Below, piece after piece: positions 42,101 through 48,934 of a DNA stretch of 64,000 nucleotides. The DNA is taken from the IMG/VR virus record IMGVR_UViG_3300035703_000041, positions 1 through 64,000 of that record; one strand, given 5' to 3'. Below the pieces are notes generated by a model. That model worked only from the letters and a program-made list of their open reading frames with translations, was not told the origin of the DNA and made no database searches. This DNA comes from a virus. Each line of letters opens with the position of its first letter. Position 1 is the stretch's first letter. Made by a program: the position numbers and the translations under genes.

Positions 42101-42510
42101 TAACTACACAAGCTAAAACCGGAACAGGTGACGCATTTAGAATATTTGCAACAGTTGGTGCAGTACTAAAACGCTATTTGGATGAAAATCCAGAAATTAC
42201 TAGATTTGAATTCTCTGGTGATAAGGATGAACCAAGTCGAATAAAGCTATATGACACTATGGCTAAAATGTTGCCTAAGTTTATTCCACAATTCAAACTA
42301 ATTGAAATTGAAAAAGGATTTATGTTTAATCATTATCAATTTTCAAAAGTAAGTAATGAATCAAAAAATCCAAGTTCATTGAAAGAATATATTGAAGTAT
42401 CTTACAAACCTTTTATTCGAGAAAAGAAAGAAGAACCAAAAAAAGAGTTAACAGACATGCAAAAAGCGTGTATACTAGGCGGACAAGAATATACAGGTGA
42501 GATAAACTAA
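36103..42510 (+). CDS. Giant multi-domain virion enzyme (nucleotidyltransferases + amidoligase)
   Basis: A 2,135-residue protein. The N-terminus MINKTILNE-G carries an L-x-E/G site like T4 prohead-targeting peptides. Domains read in order: Pol-beta-type nucleotidyltransferase (GS at 70, GDID 93-96, QID 150-152); ligase-type adenylation domain (K423-VDG, E642-GLVI, K655); HIGH cytidylyltransferase-like (GSFVGHIGH 689-697, S-x-T-x-x-R 840-845); a second Pol-beta-type fold (SGSN 995-998, SDID 1007-1010); an amidoligase-like ATP-grasp domain (EFE 1201-1203, ETDSS near 1402, GLELVSPP, GFHMG near 1453); and two tandem copies of a ~140-residue domain (from about 1783 and 1940). I infer a packaged enzyme; it has no T4 counterpart I know. 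No frameshift is seen. Confidence 0.7.
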   Translation: MINKTILNEGGNVEIDGIAAQRLDLNKVSRSAVVAEIDKALQIINSTFNKAYGVPLWSPELIKNKEFLSGSAFHFFNVKIPDDQFTKVKSSVGDIDTMVDKDLAQKASDFLTKAKGKQFGPAKLVGFKPNPGMDTLISLWQFNNPPVNVQIDMELVDYDKGSPTEWSKFSHSSAWEDLSVGVKGVFHKYLLRSLTHKDAKDRYIQMKTKLKKVTAADLAFAVSGGVRNKFEPVIDPKTKKTAVAPDGLPIYKEVPASESKYVTDIKGMFTLLIGRKPVKGEEKLLGSFVGVLSLINKYFSNEDKDKITSAFMALIFGPAAQQLYKGDPATDKREKEIALNKMLEILKVNVDKASLAKTVADYYSKYKAESITEADAPDYKRQGIKHIYNPGSTVEMKDVDFLAFIDAIAKNGGTLDNIPITLKVDGAGIRFGRDQSDKPFFMTSRVTNPIYADNVGMFEKYARDNNGNEEQIARAEKYDQALSLIVNSDFIKVLPKDTIVQAEMMYNPMAEKTSAGLKFVNIPYDPKLLGKQMTLVPIVASTYSTGEALPNTILQKVISKSTPQIKILGTELQHSDIDVKNIVEPIAKMDDTLRAALASRKKNDPAKAKAKEILTTARKAISDAIINSPNIKGKDKLGKTIEGLVIAMPNGQLAKVTSSEMKGAMAAKAIKKAPTTGSNRTKAAIVTAGSFVGHIGHQKVVDTVINFAKKVGGDPYIYISSKVGPDDPIPPEVKLATWKKMYPEYAKSFQLIVSPDGVTVPSPVKKIEKELVLPANSPYKKIVLMVGTDRYEGFKKWMDTLEKRMKDPVALAKYGGTQDQVDYETIAIPRGAALGGIDASFTQLRNTLKDPNLSLKEKLAVWSKGFGGKLDEDWIKKLMMLSAQGMGIKLGEAKSPWDKMVRAVPKLKGHEDRVNDILKAIKQANAEYQAILDKEKNPLKEDDDLNVRFHDTLNPALFRNNKMSPIVREKLLKIAEDFKDSLGVKLPNLKDITVSGSNAAFTYTPKSDIDLHLVVDLPEADGDATYRELFDAKKFQYNEQHDYKIKEYDVELYVQNANDEHVSQGIYSVMNDAWIKEPQPVSGEYDEDSTRAKYDQIKYLIQKALTVRDYALADKLRRTIKKYRQVGLHSTGEFGPENLAFKALRANGYIKKLYELLNDIKDKEFSLESNDQRLLEIDMSPGALKKFSTTEIAKSTSVGFEFEMIVPNMIDDGSESEPDYDYDEYVTDSTVTAMQDDLIRFFRDTETSTAIKRAVEEVSDEINDFILMEFDGELDSVDQQRRLRELYKADTSLEDDEIEKSIEDQDSTYDEVLSSLRDEYMEDWDNLSGFLEYNSLEMMSEWASRFNWEWPHYTEAGSDEVDEQAMREVADEIKNAVSMSVRSSPNYHAFKKNRESGVWYLETDSSINADESSGEGGLELVSPPLPLEQALEKLDAVLNWMQRYGAYTDSSTGFHMGVSIPQMENVDYIKLILFLGDKYVLDQFGRLGNSYTRSALDKMEVQNVPYVMKNMPTVFDALKGGLNKAALKMLESALVPRGDKYTSVNIKGSTTPSGDIKDNYIEFRSAGGDYLEAIEKIKNTLLRYVRVMALAADPNEAKEEYAKKLYKMLYNAQSNKNEDNVVRLFSMFASGNISKAELVMKLKAKQELRLAKKRGPIDYAVLDRNSDPITIVKAINNSEALTKGIEWERSNPVSGGVRGVRLATLDDIKAVANRNTEGQWQRWNVYGHEGQIFTSVSARNRQEASQLALRWGRENDSVISHVTPESEDEFAALHRTESKEVVTELANKPYPFKTQGNKKHFQARFVTDNKLVYNVMILVPLEDFEPNKAEIEFFSENEDVLRGHKITGTGDSFKVFATVLEIIKAYLTKHKTINEFEFGANKSEPSRVKLYDTMAKMLPKYINNFKFFNKYPNNYNGFAYHFVKVKKPTTVKENEFVTELANKPYEYDLESDSRVLRATFKTDAGQPYRIYIVKEKDEEGEVKYISVEFSALKYVDGRFLTTQAKTGTGDAFRIFATVGAVLKRYLDENPEITRFEFSGDKDEPSRIKLYDTMAKMLPKFIPQFKLIEIEKGFMFNHYQFSKVSNESKNPSSLKEYIEVSYKPFIREKKEEPKKELTDMQKACILGGQEYTGEIN
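41452..42350 (+). repeat. Tandem domain duplication in giant protein
   Basis: Two ~140-residue copies share TELANKPY at the start, TGTGD-x-F-x-x-FATV in the middle and EPSR(V/I)KLYDTMAKMLPK near the end. The copies differ widely between these blocks, so this is an old protein-level duplication, not a DNA repeat. Confidence 0.75.
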
Positions 42511-42511
42511 A

Positions 42512-42658
42512 ATGCCAGAGAAAAAGTTTAATGATGACACTGCTAAAACTATTTGGAACAAACTAAAAGGTAAGGATGTTCCACAAGACTACAGTGATAA
42601 AGACAAGGAAGATATTGTTAAACGATACTGGCATAAAGCAATGGAAAGCGAACAGTAG
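42512..42658 (+). CDS. 48-residue phage protein
   Basis: A small ORF beginning one base after the giant gene and ending at the first base of the next gene. The sequence is charged and helical (AKTIWNKLKGKD, DIVKRYWHKAMESEQ). Tight packing supports it. Unknown function. Confidence 0.5.
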   Translation: MPEKKFNDDTAKTIWNKLKGKDVPQDYSDKDKEDIVKRYWHKAMESEQ

Positions 42659-43188
42659 TGTTATTAACAGATTACTATAAATCTGTTTTAGAAAAAGAAC
42701 ACGCCAACGGAGAATGGGGTATTGCTTCTGTTCATTATGCACCACGTGTTGCAAATATGATGAAGCGTTATAATCTAAATGAAGTTTTAGATTACGGTTC
42801 AGGTGCAGGCAATTTAGAAAAAACACTAAAAACTATATTACCTGATGTAATTGTTTATAATTATGAGCCAGGTATACCTAAATGGAATATTATTCCAGCA
42901 CCATGTAAAATGGTTGCTTGTATTGATGTTATTGAACATATTGAACCTGAGTGTATAGATTCTGTATTAGATGATTTAGAAAGAATTATTGAGGGTTACG
43001 CATTTATATCAATTTCTACTACATTAGCAAATAGAGTATTAAACAATGGATGGAATGCTCACATTTGCCTAAAAGATCCACAAGAATGGAAAGAAATTTT
43101 TGAGAGAAGATTTCAAATAATTTGCCCTGGAATGTATGACGGCGGTGTAGAAATTGAAATATGCAGGAGAGACAATGAAAATATATGA
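42658..43188 (+). CDS. SAM-dependent methyltransferase
   Basis: A 176-residue class I methyltransferase: EVLDYGSGAGNLEK (residues about 42-55) is motif I, IVYNYEPGIPKW motif II, VACIDVIEHIEPE motif IV (about 86-98). The start is GTG overlapping the previous stop. It ends within the start region of the nucleotidase gene. The target is unknown; lipid or sugar methylation is typical of this motif IV. Confidence 0.72.
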   Translation: MLLTDYYKSVLEKEHANGEWGIASVHYAPRVANMMKRYNLNEVLDYGSGAGNLEKTLKTILPDVIVYNYEPGIPKWNIIPAPCKMVACIDVIEHIEPECIDSVLDDLERIIEGYAFISISTTLANRVLNNGWNAHICLKDPQEWKEIFERRFQIICPGMYDGGVEIEICRRDNENI

Positions 43189-43693
43189 GTTAGCAGGTAA
43201 ACCAACAGTTTTCGTAGATATGGATGGCGTGCTTGCTGACCTGTTTAACCACGTTGGTGACATTCACGATGTTGAACATTACAATCAAATGACTGATCAA
43301 CAGTGGCAAGATTTTTTTCAAAATACTAATGCTTATCACTTGTTTAAGGATTTACCCCCATTCCCAACAGCAAATCGTTTACTACGTATGGTAAAAGGAA
43401 TGGTTGGTGGATACAAAATTCTTTCAAGTCCACTTAACTTTGACCGTGAAGGCAGCATAAAAGGCAAGCGTGAGTGGTTAAGTAGGCATATATCTGTAGC
43501 CCCAGATGGCGTTATTTTCGAGCATGAAAAATACAAATATGCTGTTAGTAACGGTAAACCAAACATATTAATTGATGATTACGGTGTAAACATTAAAAAA
43601 TGGCGTGCTGCTGGCGGTATTGGAATTAAGTACCAAGCAGATGAAAACAGTTTAGAAGAATTAGCGGAACAGTTAGCGGCTGCTTTGAAATAA
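43175..43693 (+). CDS. HAD-family 5'-nucleotidase-like
   Basis: A 172-residue HAD enzyme starting ATG 43175 (AGGAGA site). VFVDMDGVLADLFN gives the D15-x-D17 nucleophile and acid/base pair; SSPLNF is motif II and LIDDYGVNIKKW motif IV, as in deoxyribonucleotidase-type enzymes. The N-terminus MKIYELAGKP resembles the head-targeting start of neighbours but lacks the glutamate, so packaging is doubtful. It could recycle nucleotides or act on other phosphates. Confidence 0.75.
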   Translation: MKIYELAGKPTVFVDMDGVLADLFNHVGDIHDVEHYNQMTDQQWQDFFQNTNAYHLFKDLPPFPTANRLLRMVKGMVGGYKILSSPLNFDREGSIKGKREWLSRHISVAPDGVIFEHEKYKYAVSNGKPNILIDDYGVNIKKWRAAGGIGIKYQADENSLEELAEQLAAALK

Positions 43694-43696
43694 ATA
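43689..43696 (+). promoter_or_regulatory. Late promoter AATAAATA
   Basis: A late box overlapping the end of the nucleotidase gene, with the start codon of 43716 twenty bases away and a GGA ribosome site in the loop of a 7-bp hairpin (43697-43716). Confidence 0.7.
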
Positions 43697-43716
43697 TTAC
43701 ATAGGAACTTATGTAA
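43697..43716 (+). promoter_or_regulatory. Hairpin over the ribosome site of 43716
   Basis: TTACATA-GGAACT-TATGTAA forms a perfect 7-bp stem whose loop holds the GGA ribosome site and whose right arm ends at the A of the ATG. It could tune late translation. Confidence 0.5.
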
Positions 43717-45401
43717 TGAAAATTAAAGAATTATTAGAGGGTGTTGGACGCATTACACCATATAATCAAACAGTTGATGTAGGGCCAAACGAAATCAAAA
43801 AACAAGCAGCTAAGTTTGGATTTAAAGTAGACAAGGACGGTTATCCTCCTGTTATAGGCAACGGACGCTACGCTAAAAATTCCACCCCTAACAAACTAAT
43901 GAATCTTGGACTTACTGAATCAAAAATTATTGAGGCTAGAGGTGTAACTGCTCGCGTTGCTGGTGAGCGATACATAAATGATAAAGATCCAAATGATTAC
44001 AGAGTTATCCAATCCATTAAAGTTATAAATCCACCAAAAACTCCAGCATACAAAACCGCTGAAGAACTTAAAGCTGCTATCAAGGAATATCTTCCTAGAA
44101 ATGCTAAAACAGTCGATGACAACAAACATGGCAGTGATTTAAGAGCTGCAATCATAGCAAAAGTTGCTACACCATCAAATGATGTTGAGTATTGGATAAG
44201 GTATATTAAAGCAGTACCTCCAACGGGTGTACATCAAATGTGGCAAACACTACGCGGATACAGTTATGATAATCCAAGATCAGCTAGTGAAAAGATTAAA
44301 CTTAAACCATCTGATTTAATTAAAGATGAAAGTCCTAAAAATCTAAAACAACTAGCAACAGAAATTATGTCTTCTATCGAAGCAATGGGTGATGAAGAGT
44401 TGACAAACGCAATGCGTCAAGCAGTTAATCATGCCGTACAAGGTAAAGACATTGTAATTAAAGATGGTGTTAAATTTGCTACAGCTATATCTAAATATGC
44501 AGGAGAATATTTAGGTGCAATGTCGCTGATGACCGGTAAGATCATGAAAGGTGATCTTAAAAAAGCTATGGAAGCATTAGACATTAATACATTAAAAGGC
44601 AGTAAAATTACTTTCCCACAAGCAAGATTGCAAGAACTATATGACAGCACTTTAACAACATCAGATGGCAAAATATTACAAATAAGCACCAAGATGCATA
44701 AAACCGGTTCTGGATCAAGTTTAAGCGGTGTAGTAAAGCAACTTAATGATGATATTGAATCACAGTATCCAAAAGGTGCTGCTGTTTTACGTATGCTTGG
44801 TGGTGAATCAAGTGGTGCAGCTGGTGTGTTAAAAGCTGCTCAAGAGTACAAATTAATTAATGCCTCAGATGTAAAAGAAGTAATGAGTATGGATCCTGGT
44901 TCTAAAGATCCAACAATTATTAAAAGTCCAAGATTGCAAAGATTATTTTCAGAACAAAAAGTTAGTGCTGGAGCACCAAAAAGATTTGGTTACACAATAC
45001 GCAGACATTTAATGGCTGCTATTGCAAACAGGACAGTTAAAACAATTAATGAAGATAATGAAGTATTAACTGCACTTATGCTCGCTTTAAACAACAACAA
45101 TTATTTGCAAGTTGTTACTGAAACATCTATAACTGGCAACGATGTTACTATGACTTTTTATACAAAATATCCAACAGAATTTAGTGGCAAACCTAAATTA
45201 CAAAATGCTGCTTTTTGGAGCACTGGTGAACAAGGTAGAATAGCATTCTCATTACCTACAACTAATGTTGATGTTGAAGTTGAAGAACCAGAAGTAGAAG
45301 TTCCAGTAAAAAGAAAACCAGTACCAATTACAGCAAGAAATCCTAAATTAGATAAATCAAAGTCAGCCCCGAAAGGAGTTGGTCGCGGTAAGAGGGATTA
45401 A
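43716..45401 (+). CDS. Head-targeted virion protein, unknown
   Basis: A 561-residue protein. The N-terminus MKIKELLE-G fits the L-x-E/G prohead protease site, and the following DVGPNEIKKQAAKFGFKVD is a block I associate with the start of several marine T4-like phage proteins. The middle (residues 180-480) is helical; the C-terminus is acidic then basic. It is downstream of a late promoter. An internal head protein is inferred. Confidence 0.6.
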   Translation: MKIKELLEGVGRITPYNQTVDVGPNEIKKQAAKFGFKVDKDGYPPVIGNGRYAKNSTPNKLMNLGLTESKIIEARGVTARVAGERYINDKDPNDYRVIQSIKVINPPKTPAYKTAEELKAAIKEYLPRNAKTVDDNKHGSDLRAAIIAKVATPSNDVEYWIRYIKAVPPTGVHQMWQTLRGYSYDNPRSASEKIKLKPSDLIKDESPKNLKQLATEIMSSIEAMGDEELTNAMRQAVNHAVQGKDIVIKDGVKFATAISKYAGEYLGAMSLMTGKIMKGDLKKAMEALDINTLKGSKITFPQARLQELYDSTLTTSDGKILQISTKMHKTGSGSSLSGVVKQLNDDIESQYPKGAAVLRMLGGESSGAAGVLKAAQEYKLINASDVKEVMSMDPGSKDPTIIKSPRLQRLFSEQKVSAGAPKRFGYTIRRHLMAAIANRTVKTINEDNEVLTALMLALNNNNYLQVVTETSITGNDVTMTFYTKYPTEFSGKPKLQNAAFWSTGEQGRIAFSLPTTNVDVEVEEPEVEVPVKRKPVPITARNPKLDKSKSAPKGVGRGKRD

Positions 45402-45415
45402 AATGGGAGATCAAT

Positions 45416-45658
45416 ATGAAAATAAAAAATACATTGGAGGATTTTACAATCCCCTTCAAACCAACATCACCCCCTGGAACGATCAAAAGAAAAGCTTTAG
45501 AATACTTAGGTAAAAAGCTTGGAGAAAAACTCTCCAAAAAAGATTTAAAACTTGTGGAATCTAAAGCAGACAAAATAAAGAAATCCACAGTTAAGGCAGA
45601 TAGGCAAATAAATCATCAATTAGTAAAACAAGTTGAACTAATTAAAGATATAGAATAA
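45416..45658 (+). CDS. Small basic protein
   Basis: An 80-residue Lys-rich protein starting MKIKNTLEDF, similar in its first residues to the neighbouring packaged proteins but without a cleavage glutamate before Gly/Ala. GEKLSKKDLKLVESKADKIKK suggests a coiled helix. A basic small head protein is possible. It is joined to the next gene by TAATG. Confidence 0.5.
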   Translation: MKIKNTLEDFTIPFKPTSPPGTIKRKALEYLGKKLGEKLSKKDLKLVESKADKIKKSTVKADRQINHQLVKQVELIKDIE

Positions 45659-45972
45659 TGCTAGTTCAAATTAATGTAGATGTATATGCTTATTACAAGC
45701 ATCAACCCCCAGTTTATAGATTTTGGGTAAATGATACCCTTTACAACGAAAGAGAATTTTGGGTTGATTGTTTATCAAACTATATAGAAGAAGAAATGTA
45801 TGTTGAACTAGAACCTGGCAAACATACTTTTTTAATAGAAAAAGTAACTACTGACATACATTCTAAAATATGGGTAGAAAAGTTTGTTGTAAAATACAAT
45901 GAAACTGTAAATACAGTGTTTTTAAATATAGATCCACAAGATAAACAAATAATTAATTTTGAAATAGGATAA
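45658..45972 (+). CDS. Small beta-rich protein
   Basis: A 104-residue protein with an Ig-like strand pattern, paralogous in outline to 35630: YRFWVNDTLYNEREFWVD, MYVELEPGKHTFLIEK, KFVVKYNE. It overlaps the previous gene and ends just before a late promoter. Function unknown; a virion decoration or ligand-binding role is possible. Confidence 0.55.
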   Translation: MLVQINVDVYAYYKHQPPVYRFWVNDTLYNEREFWVDCLSNYIEEEMYVELEPGKHTFLIEKVTTDIHSKIWVEKFVVKYNETVNTVFLNIDPQDKQIINFEIG

Positions 45973-45975
45973 ATA
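45968..45975 (+). promoter_or_regulatory. Late promoter GATAAATA
   Basis: A late box 25 bases before the next ATG, with a CGGAGA ribosome site in between. Confidence 0.7.
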
Positions 45976-46000
45976 ATATTATTATACGGAGACGCAAGTC

Positions 46001-46387
46001 ATGACTAAGAAGAGAATTAAAGAAGGCCTCAGCGACGAAGCTATGGCAGTTGACCGCGACCATGAGGTACAAATGGCTCGCGCTCAACTTTATCATTTAG
46101 CTAATGATGCTGTACGCTTACATAAGTTGTTAAAGAACGTAACTGAATCAGAAGGACTAGAAGGTTGGATGCAAAGCAAGATTACACTTGCTGCGGACTA
46201 CATTAAATCAACTGCTGATTACTTGGAATACGATAAGATTAAAGCACCTAGACCAGTAACAGTTACTCCAGCACCAATGATGCCAACTGCTGGTATGCCT
46301 GAAAGTGTAAGCGCAGGTGGTATGGGTGCTGGATCGGTTGCTACTGCTCCAATGGCTCTTAAAAAGAAACCATTAGTTAGAAGATAA
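46001..46387 (+). CDS. Conserved virion-associated protein
   Basis: A 128-residue protein. The conserved-looking helical core is AMAVDRDHEVQMARAQLYHL and SKITLAADYIKSTADYLE (residues 14-82); the tail is Pro/Met/Gly-rich. The start MTKKRIKE-G also fits an I-x-E/G site. This type is widespread in marine T4-like phages as a structural protein. It converges with the PMM gene, overlapping its stop by 15 bases. Confidence 0.62.
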   Translation: MTKKRIKEGLSDEAMAVDRDHEVQMARAQLYHLANDAVRLHKLLKNVTESEGLEGWMQSKITLAADYIKSTADYLEYDKIKAPRPVTVTPAPMMPTAGMPESVSAGGMGAGSVATAPMALKKKPLVRR

Positions 46388-47083
46388 TTTCAATATTTCC
46401 CAAGTATGCTCCCAGTTTTCAACACGGTGAGCAATATCAACACTAACAGCCAGGGGGTAATCATTTCCCCCTGGCAATGTTTTATCACCAAAGAAAATAA
46501 CTGGGCCTGTAGGTTTAATAAACTCTAATACTTGGCGCTTATCTTTACCTGTAGGGTAAATGTCTATTCCAGTATCACCACCAATCATAAAGTCAATGTT
46601 TTTGAACTGGCGTTCAAGTCTTAATGCTATATCAATCCGCTCACCGTGTTCTTCATCATACTTTTTGTATGTGTCTCGCTGTTGGGAATCAGCGCCGCGA
46701 CCTAATACACTAAAATTTACTAGTCCAGTTCGAATTTCTATATGATTCCCTGTACGTATGGGAAACTTACTGTTAGTTAATTCTTCATCTAACGCATCAA
46801 TTAGTTCGTGTGGTGGTTGCCAGTTTGAAGCATGTGTTATTAGCTTACCTATTCTTACTTCGTTCCCGCAACAGTTAAAGATCATTTTAGCGTTATCTAT
46901 TACTTCTTCCCCAACTTGTGCTAAAGTTTTAGGATAATCACTTCCAGTAACAAGATAAGTATTATGTGTTTTTTGCCACTCAACAAACCAATCTTTAAAT
47001 TTAGGATCCATTTTAGCCCTGCTTGGTGTTAGTGTACCATCTACGTCAAAAACATAACTTATATTCATGTTTAAATTTAACAT
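46373..47083 (-). CDS. Phosphomannomutase-like HAD enzyme (eukaryotic PMM type)
   Basis: A 236-residue protein. D13-VDG-T at the start, the PMM-type middle NFSVLGRGADSQQRDTYKKYD and IALRLERQF, and the C-terminal GGDTGIDIYPTGKDKRQVL with FFGDKTLPGGNDYPLA match the alpha-PMM (PMM1/PMM2) group rather than the bacterial ManB type. The reaction interconverts mannose-6-P and mannose-1-P for GDP-mannose synthesis. It is the only minus-strand gene here and its ATG lies in a 7-bp hairpin (47078-47096). Sugar supply for glycosyltransferases is inference. Confidence 0.75.
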   Translation of the reverse strand: MLNLNMNISYVFDVDGTLTPSRAKMDPKFKDWFVEWQKTHNTYLVTGSDYPKTLAQVGEEVIDNAKMIFNCCGNEVRIGKLITHASNWQPPHELIDALDEELTNSKFPIRTGNHIEIRTGLVNFSVLGRGADSQQRDTYKKYDEEHGERIDIALRLERQFKNIDFMIGGDTGIDIYPTGKDKRQVLEFIKPTGPVIFFGDKTLPGGNDYPLAVSVDIAHRVENWEHTWEILKLSSN

Positions 47084-47096
47084 AAGTTATATGTTA
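47078..47096 (-). promoter_or_regulatory. Hairpin over PMM start codon
   Basis: A 7-bp inverted repeat TAACATA/TATGTTA with a 5-base loop covers the ATG (47083-47081) of the minus-strand gene. Confidence 0.45.
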
Positions 47097-47102
47097 AAAT
47101 CA

Positions 47103-47110
47103 AATAAATA
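47103..47110 (+). promoter_or_regulatory. Late promoter AATAAATA
   Basis: A late box 20 bases before the ATG at 47130, with a TGGAGA ribosome site. Confidence 0.7.
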
Positions 47111-47129
47111 AACAATATTGGAGACTTGA

Positions 47130-47558
47130 ATGTCACGCGGATTAATGAAAAAGTATATAGATATACTAATGGAAGCTTTAAGCTATTCCAGCTTGCAAGA
47201 TGCAGGAGATGATTATAGTCCTGGCAATACTCAAATTTGGTATTGGAGAGAAGATCTTGGACGCGATATGATGATGGGATATGATTTCCTTAAAAAGCAA
47301 AACAAGCTTCCGGATCCAGCAAATTTATCAGCTACACATGTACTAATTGGTAGCATTGCTGAAACTAATTTAGATAAAATTTATTCAATGATGCAATCAG
47401 AAAGTTGGAGCCCACAGGGTGAAGCTAGAGATTTAATTAATAAAAGCGGGGCTGGTCATACAAGTATGAGTGTTGGTGATATTATTGTAATTAATAATGA
47501 TGCATCTATGGTTGATAAAGTTGGGTTCGTAAACCTAGCAACAGGGGAAGAAATATAA
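47130..47558 (+). CDS. Head-targeted virion protein, unknown
   Basis: A 142-residue protein. The stretch MKKYIDILME-A is nearly superimposable on the T4 internal-protein targeting peptide MKTYQEFIAE-A, including Met-Lys-x-Tyr and the cleaved Glu-Ala at the same position; translation may begin at ATG 47130 or at that methionine (47145). The remaining domain has LPDPANLSATHVLIG and a Gly/Ser-rich region but no catalytic motif. Start overlaps next gene by one base. Confidence 0.65.
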   Translation: MSRGLMKKYIDILMEALSYSSLQDAGDDYSPGNTQIWYWREDLGRDMMMGYDFLKKQNKLPDPANLSATHVLIGSIAETNLDKIYSMMQSESWSPQGEARDLINKSGAGHTSMSVGDIIVINNDASMVDKVGFVNLATGEEI

Positions 47559-48934
47559 TGTTACTTGAAAGTTTATTAAAAGAGTTTGATGAAGCAGTAA
47601 ACAAACCTAAATTTACTGGTTATTGGAAAGCTCAAGATAAAGCACCTCCAGGCAAGAAAATGGTTGGTGAAGAAGAAAAAACTACAGAAGCATCAACTTT
47701 GGATACTGACATTGAATATGAACCAAGTGTAGATCAAGAGTTTGATAAGAAAGAGCTTGCAGCATTGTTAACTCAAAAATTAACAGGACTAGCACCAAAA
47801 GAAGAACGAGCAATTAGATTAAAAATATTTTATGATTATACTTATGATCAAATTGGTGAAAAATTTGGGGTATCTGGTGATAGAGCAAGAGACATCTTTA
47901 TGAAGGGAATTAGAAAATTGAGGCACCCTTCTCGCGCGAGAGAAATTAGACCTTTCCTTGAGGATGAAAATCCAACAGATAAAATTACAATGGATATACC
48001 ACTATTTTTACGTATGATGGAATATGCTAAAGAAGATGCAAAAACAGATATGGACTTGCATCAAGTAACTGCTCGCGCAATAGAATTAATGCAACAACAT
48101 GACTACCTATGTATGGATAATTATGATACTATCATAAACAATAGCGAACCTATAGATGAAGGTTGGTTAGATAAAGTTTACTCTGCTGGTCGTAACTTTG
48201 CTGATACTGCCACTCTAGGTGGTTACAAGTATGCACGAGCTGGTGCTGATTACGCTGCTAAGAACATTGGCAATAAATTAGGGTTCGATGTGAAACCTAC
48301 CACATATCAAAAAGAACTTGATCAGGAAGTTGAAAAACTTAACAAAGATTGGGAAAAGGAACCAGGTGCAAGTCTAGCTGGCATGGGTGGAGCAATGGCT
48401 TTACCTCTAGCCGGTCAATACGGCGCTGCTGTTAAAGGCGCACAGGGGTTAGGTGGTCAAGCATTAGATGCTTACGGTAAGTTTGTTAAAACATATCCAT
48501 TGGCTAAAAAAGCTTTAGGTTTAGAAAACAAAGATGAAGATATAGATGAAGAGAAAAAAGGTCTTTACTATTATGTAAACAAGCGTAAAAAGGCTGGCAC
48601 AAGCAGACCAGCTAGTCATCCAAAAGCACCAAGCGAACAAGATTGGAAGAACGCTGCTAAGACTGCAAAGAAAGAAAGTGTGGGCGAAGCGGGTCAATTT
48701 TCATATGGAGCTAAAACTCCACGCAAAGGCACAGTTGCTTACAACGCAGCACAAAAGCGTAAAGAAGATGAAAAAAGACAAAAACCAATTGAGCCAAAAG
48801 ATCAAATGGTCGGTGTTGCTAAGGTAACAAAAGAAGGCAAGGAAAAAGGCGCTGATGGCAAAGCTTGCTGGCCAGGTTATCGTTATGCTGGCACAGAGAA
48901 CGGCAAAGACAAGTGTGTGAAAGTTAAGAAGTAA
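47558..48934 (+). CDS. Virion protein with sigma-70 region 4 domain
   Basis: A 458-residue protein. Residues 67-136 follow sigma-70 region 4: a helix pair, then AIRLKIFYDYTYDQIGEKFG and the recognition-helix GVSGDRARDIFMKGIRKLRHPSR, ending RPFLED. In sigma factors this domain reads the -35 hexamer. Residues 140-195 form a second helical domain (MDIPLFLRMMEYAKEDAKTD). The middle is Gly/Ala-rich with a possible membrane-active segment (~275-310); the C-terminus has modules GLYYYVNKRKKAGTSRP and GKACWPGYRYAG. The N-terminus MLLESLLKEFDEA resembles but does not exactly match the head-targeting site. Confidence 0.65.
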   Translation: MLLESLLKEFDEAVNKPKFTGYWKAQDKAPPGKKMVGEEEKTTEASTLDTDIEYEPSVDQEFDKKELAALLTQKLTGLAPKEERAIRLKIFYDYTYDQIGEKFGVSGDRARDIFMKGIRKLRHPSRAREIRPFLEDENPTDKITMDIPLFLRMMEYAKEDAKTDMDLHQVTARAIELMQQHDYLCMDNYDTIINNSEPIDEGWLDKVYSAGRNFADTATLGGYKYARAGADYAAKNIGNKLGFDVKPTTYQKELDQEVEKLNKDWEKEPGASLAGMGGAMALPLAGQYGAAVKGAQGLGGQALDAYGKFVKTYPLAKKALGLENKDEDIDEEKKGLYYYVNKRKKAGTSRPASHPKAPSEQDWKNAAKTAKKESVGEAGQFSYGAKTPRKGTVAYNAAQKRKEDEKRQKPIEPKDQMVGVAKVTKEGKEKGADGKACWPGYRYAGTENGKDKCVKVKK

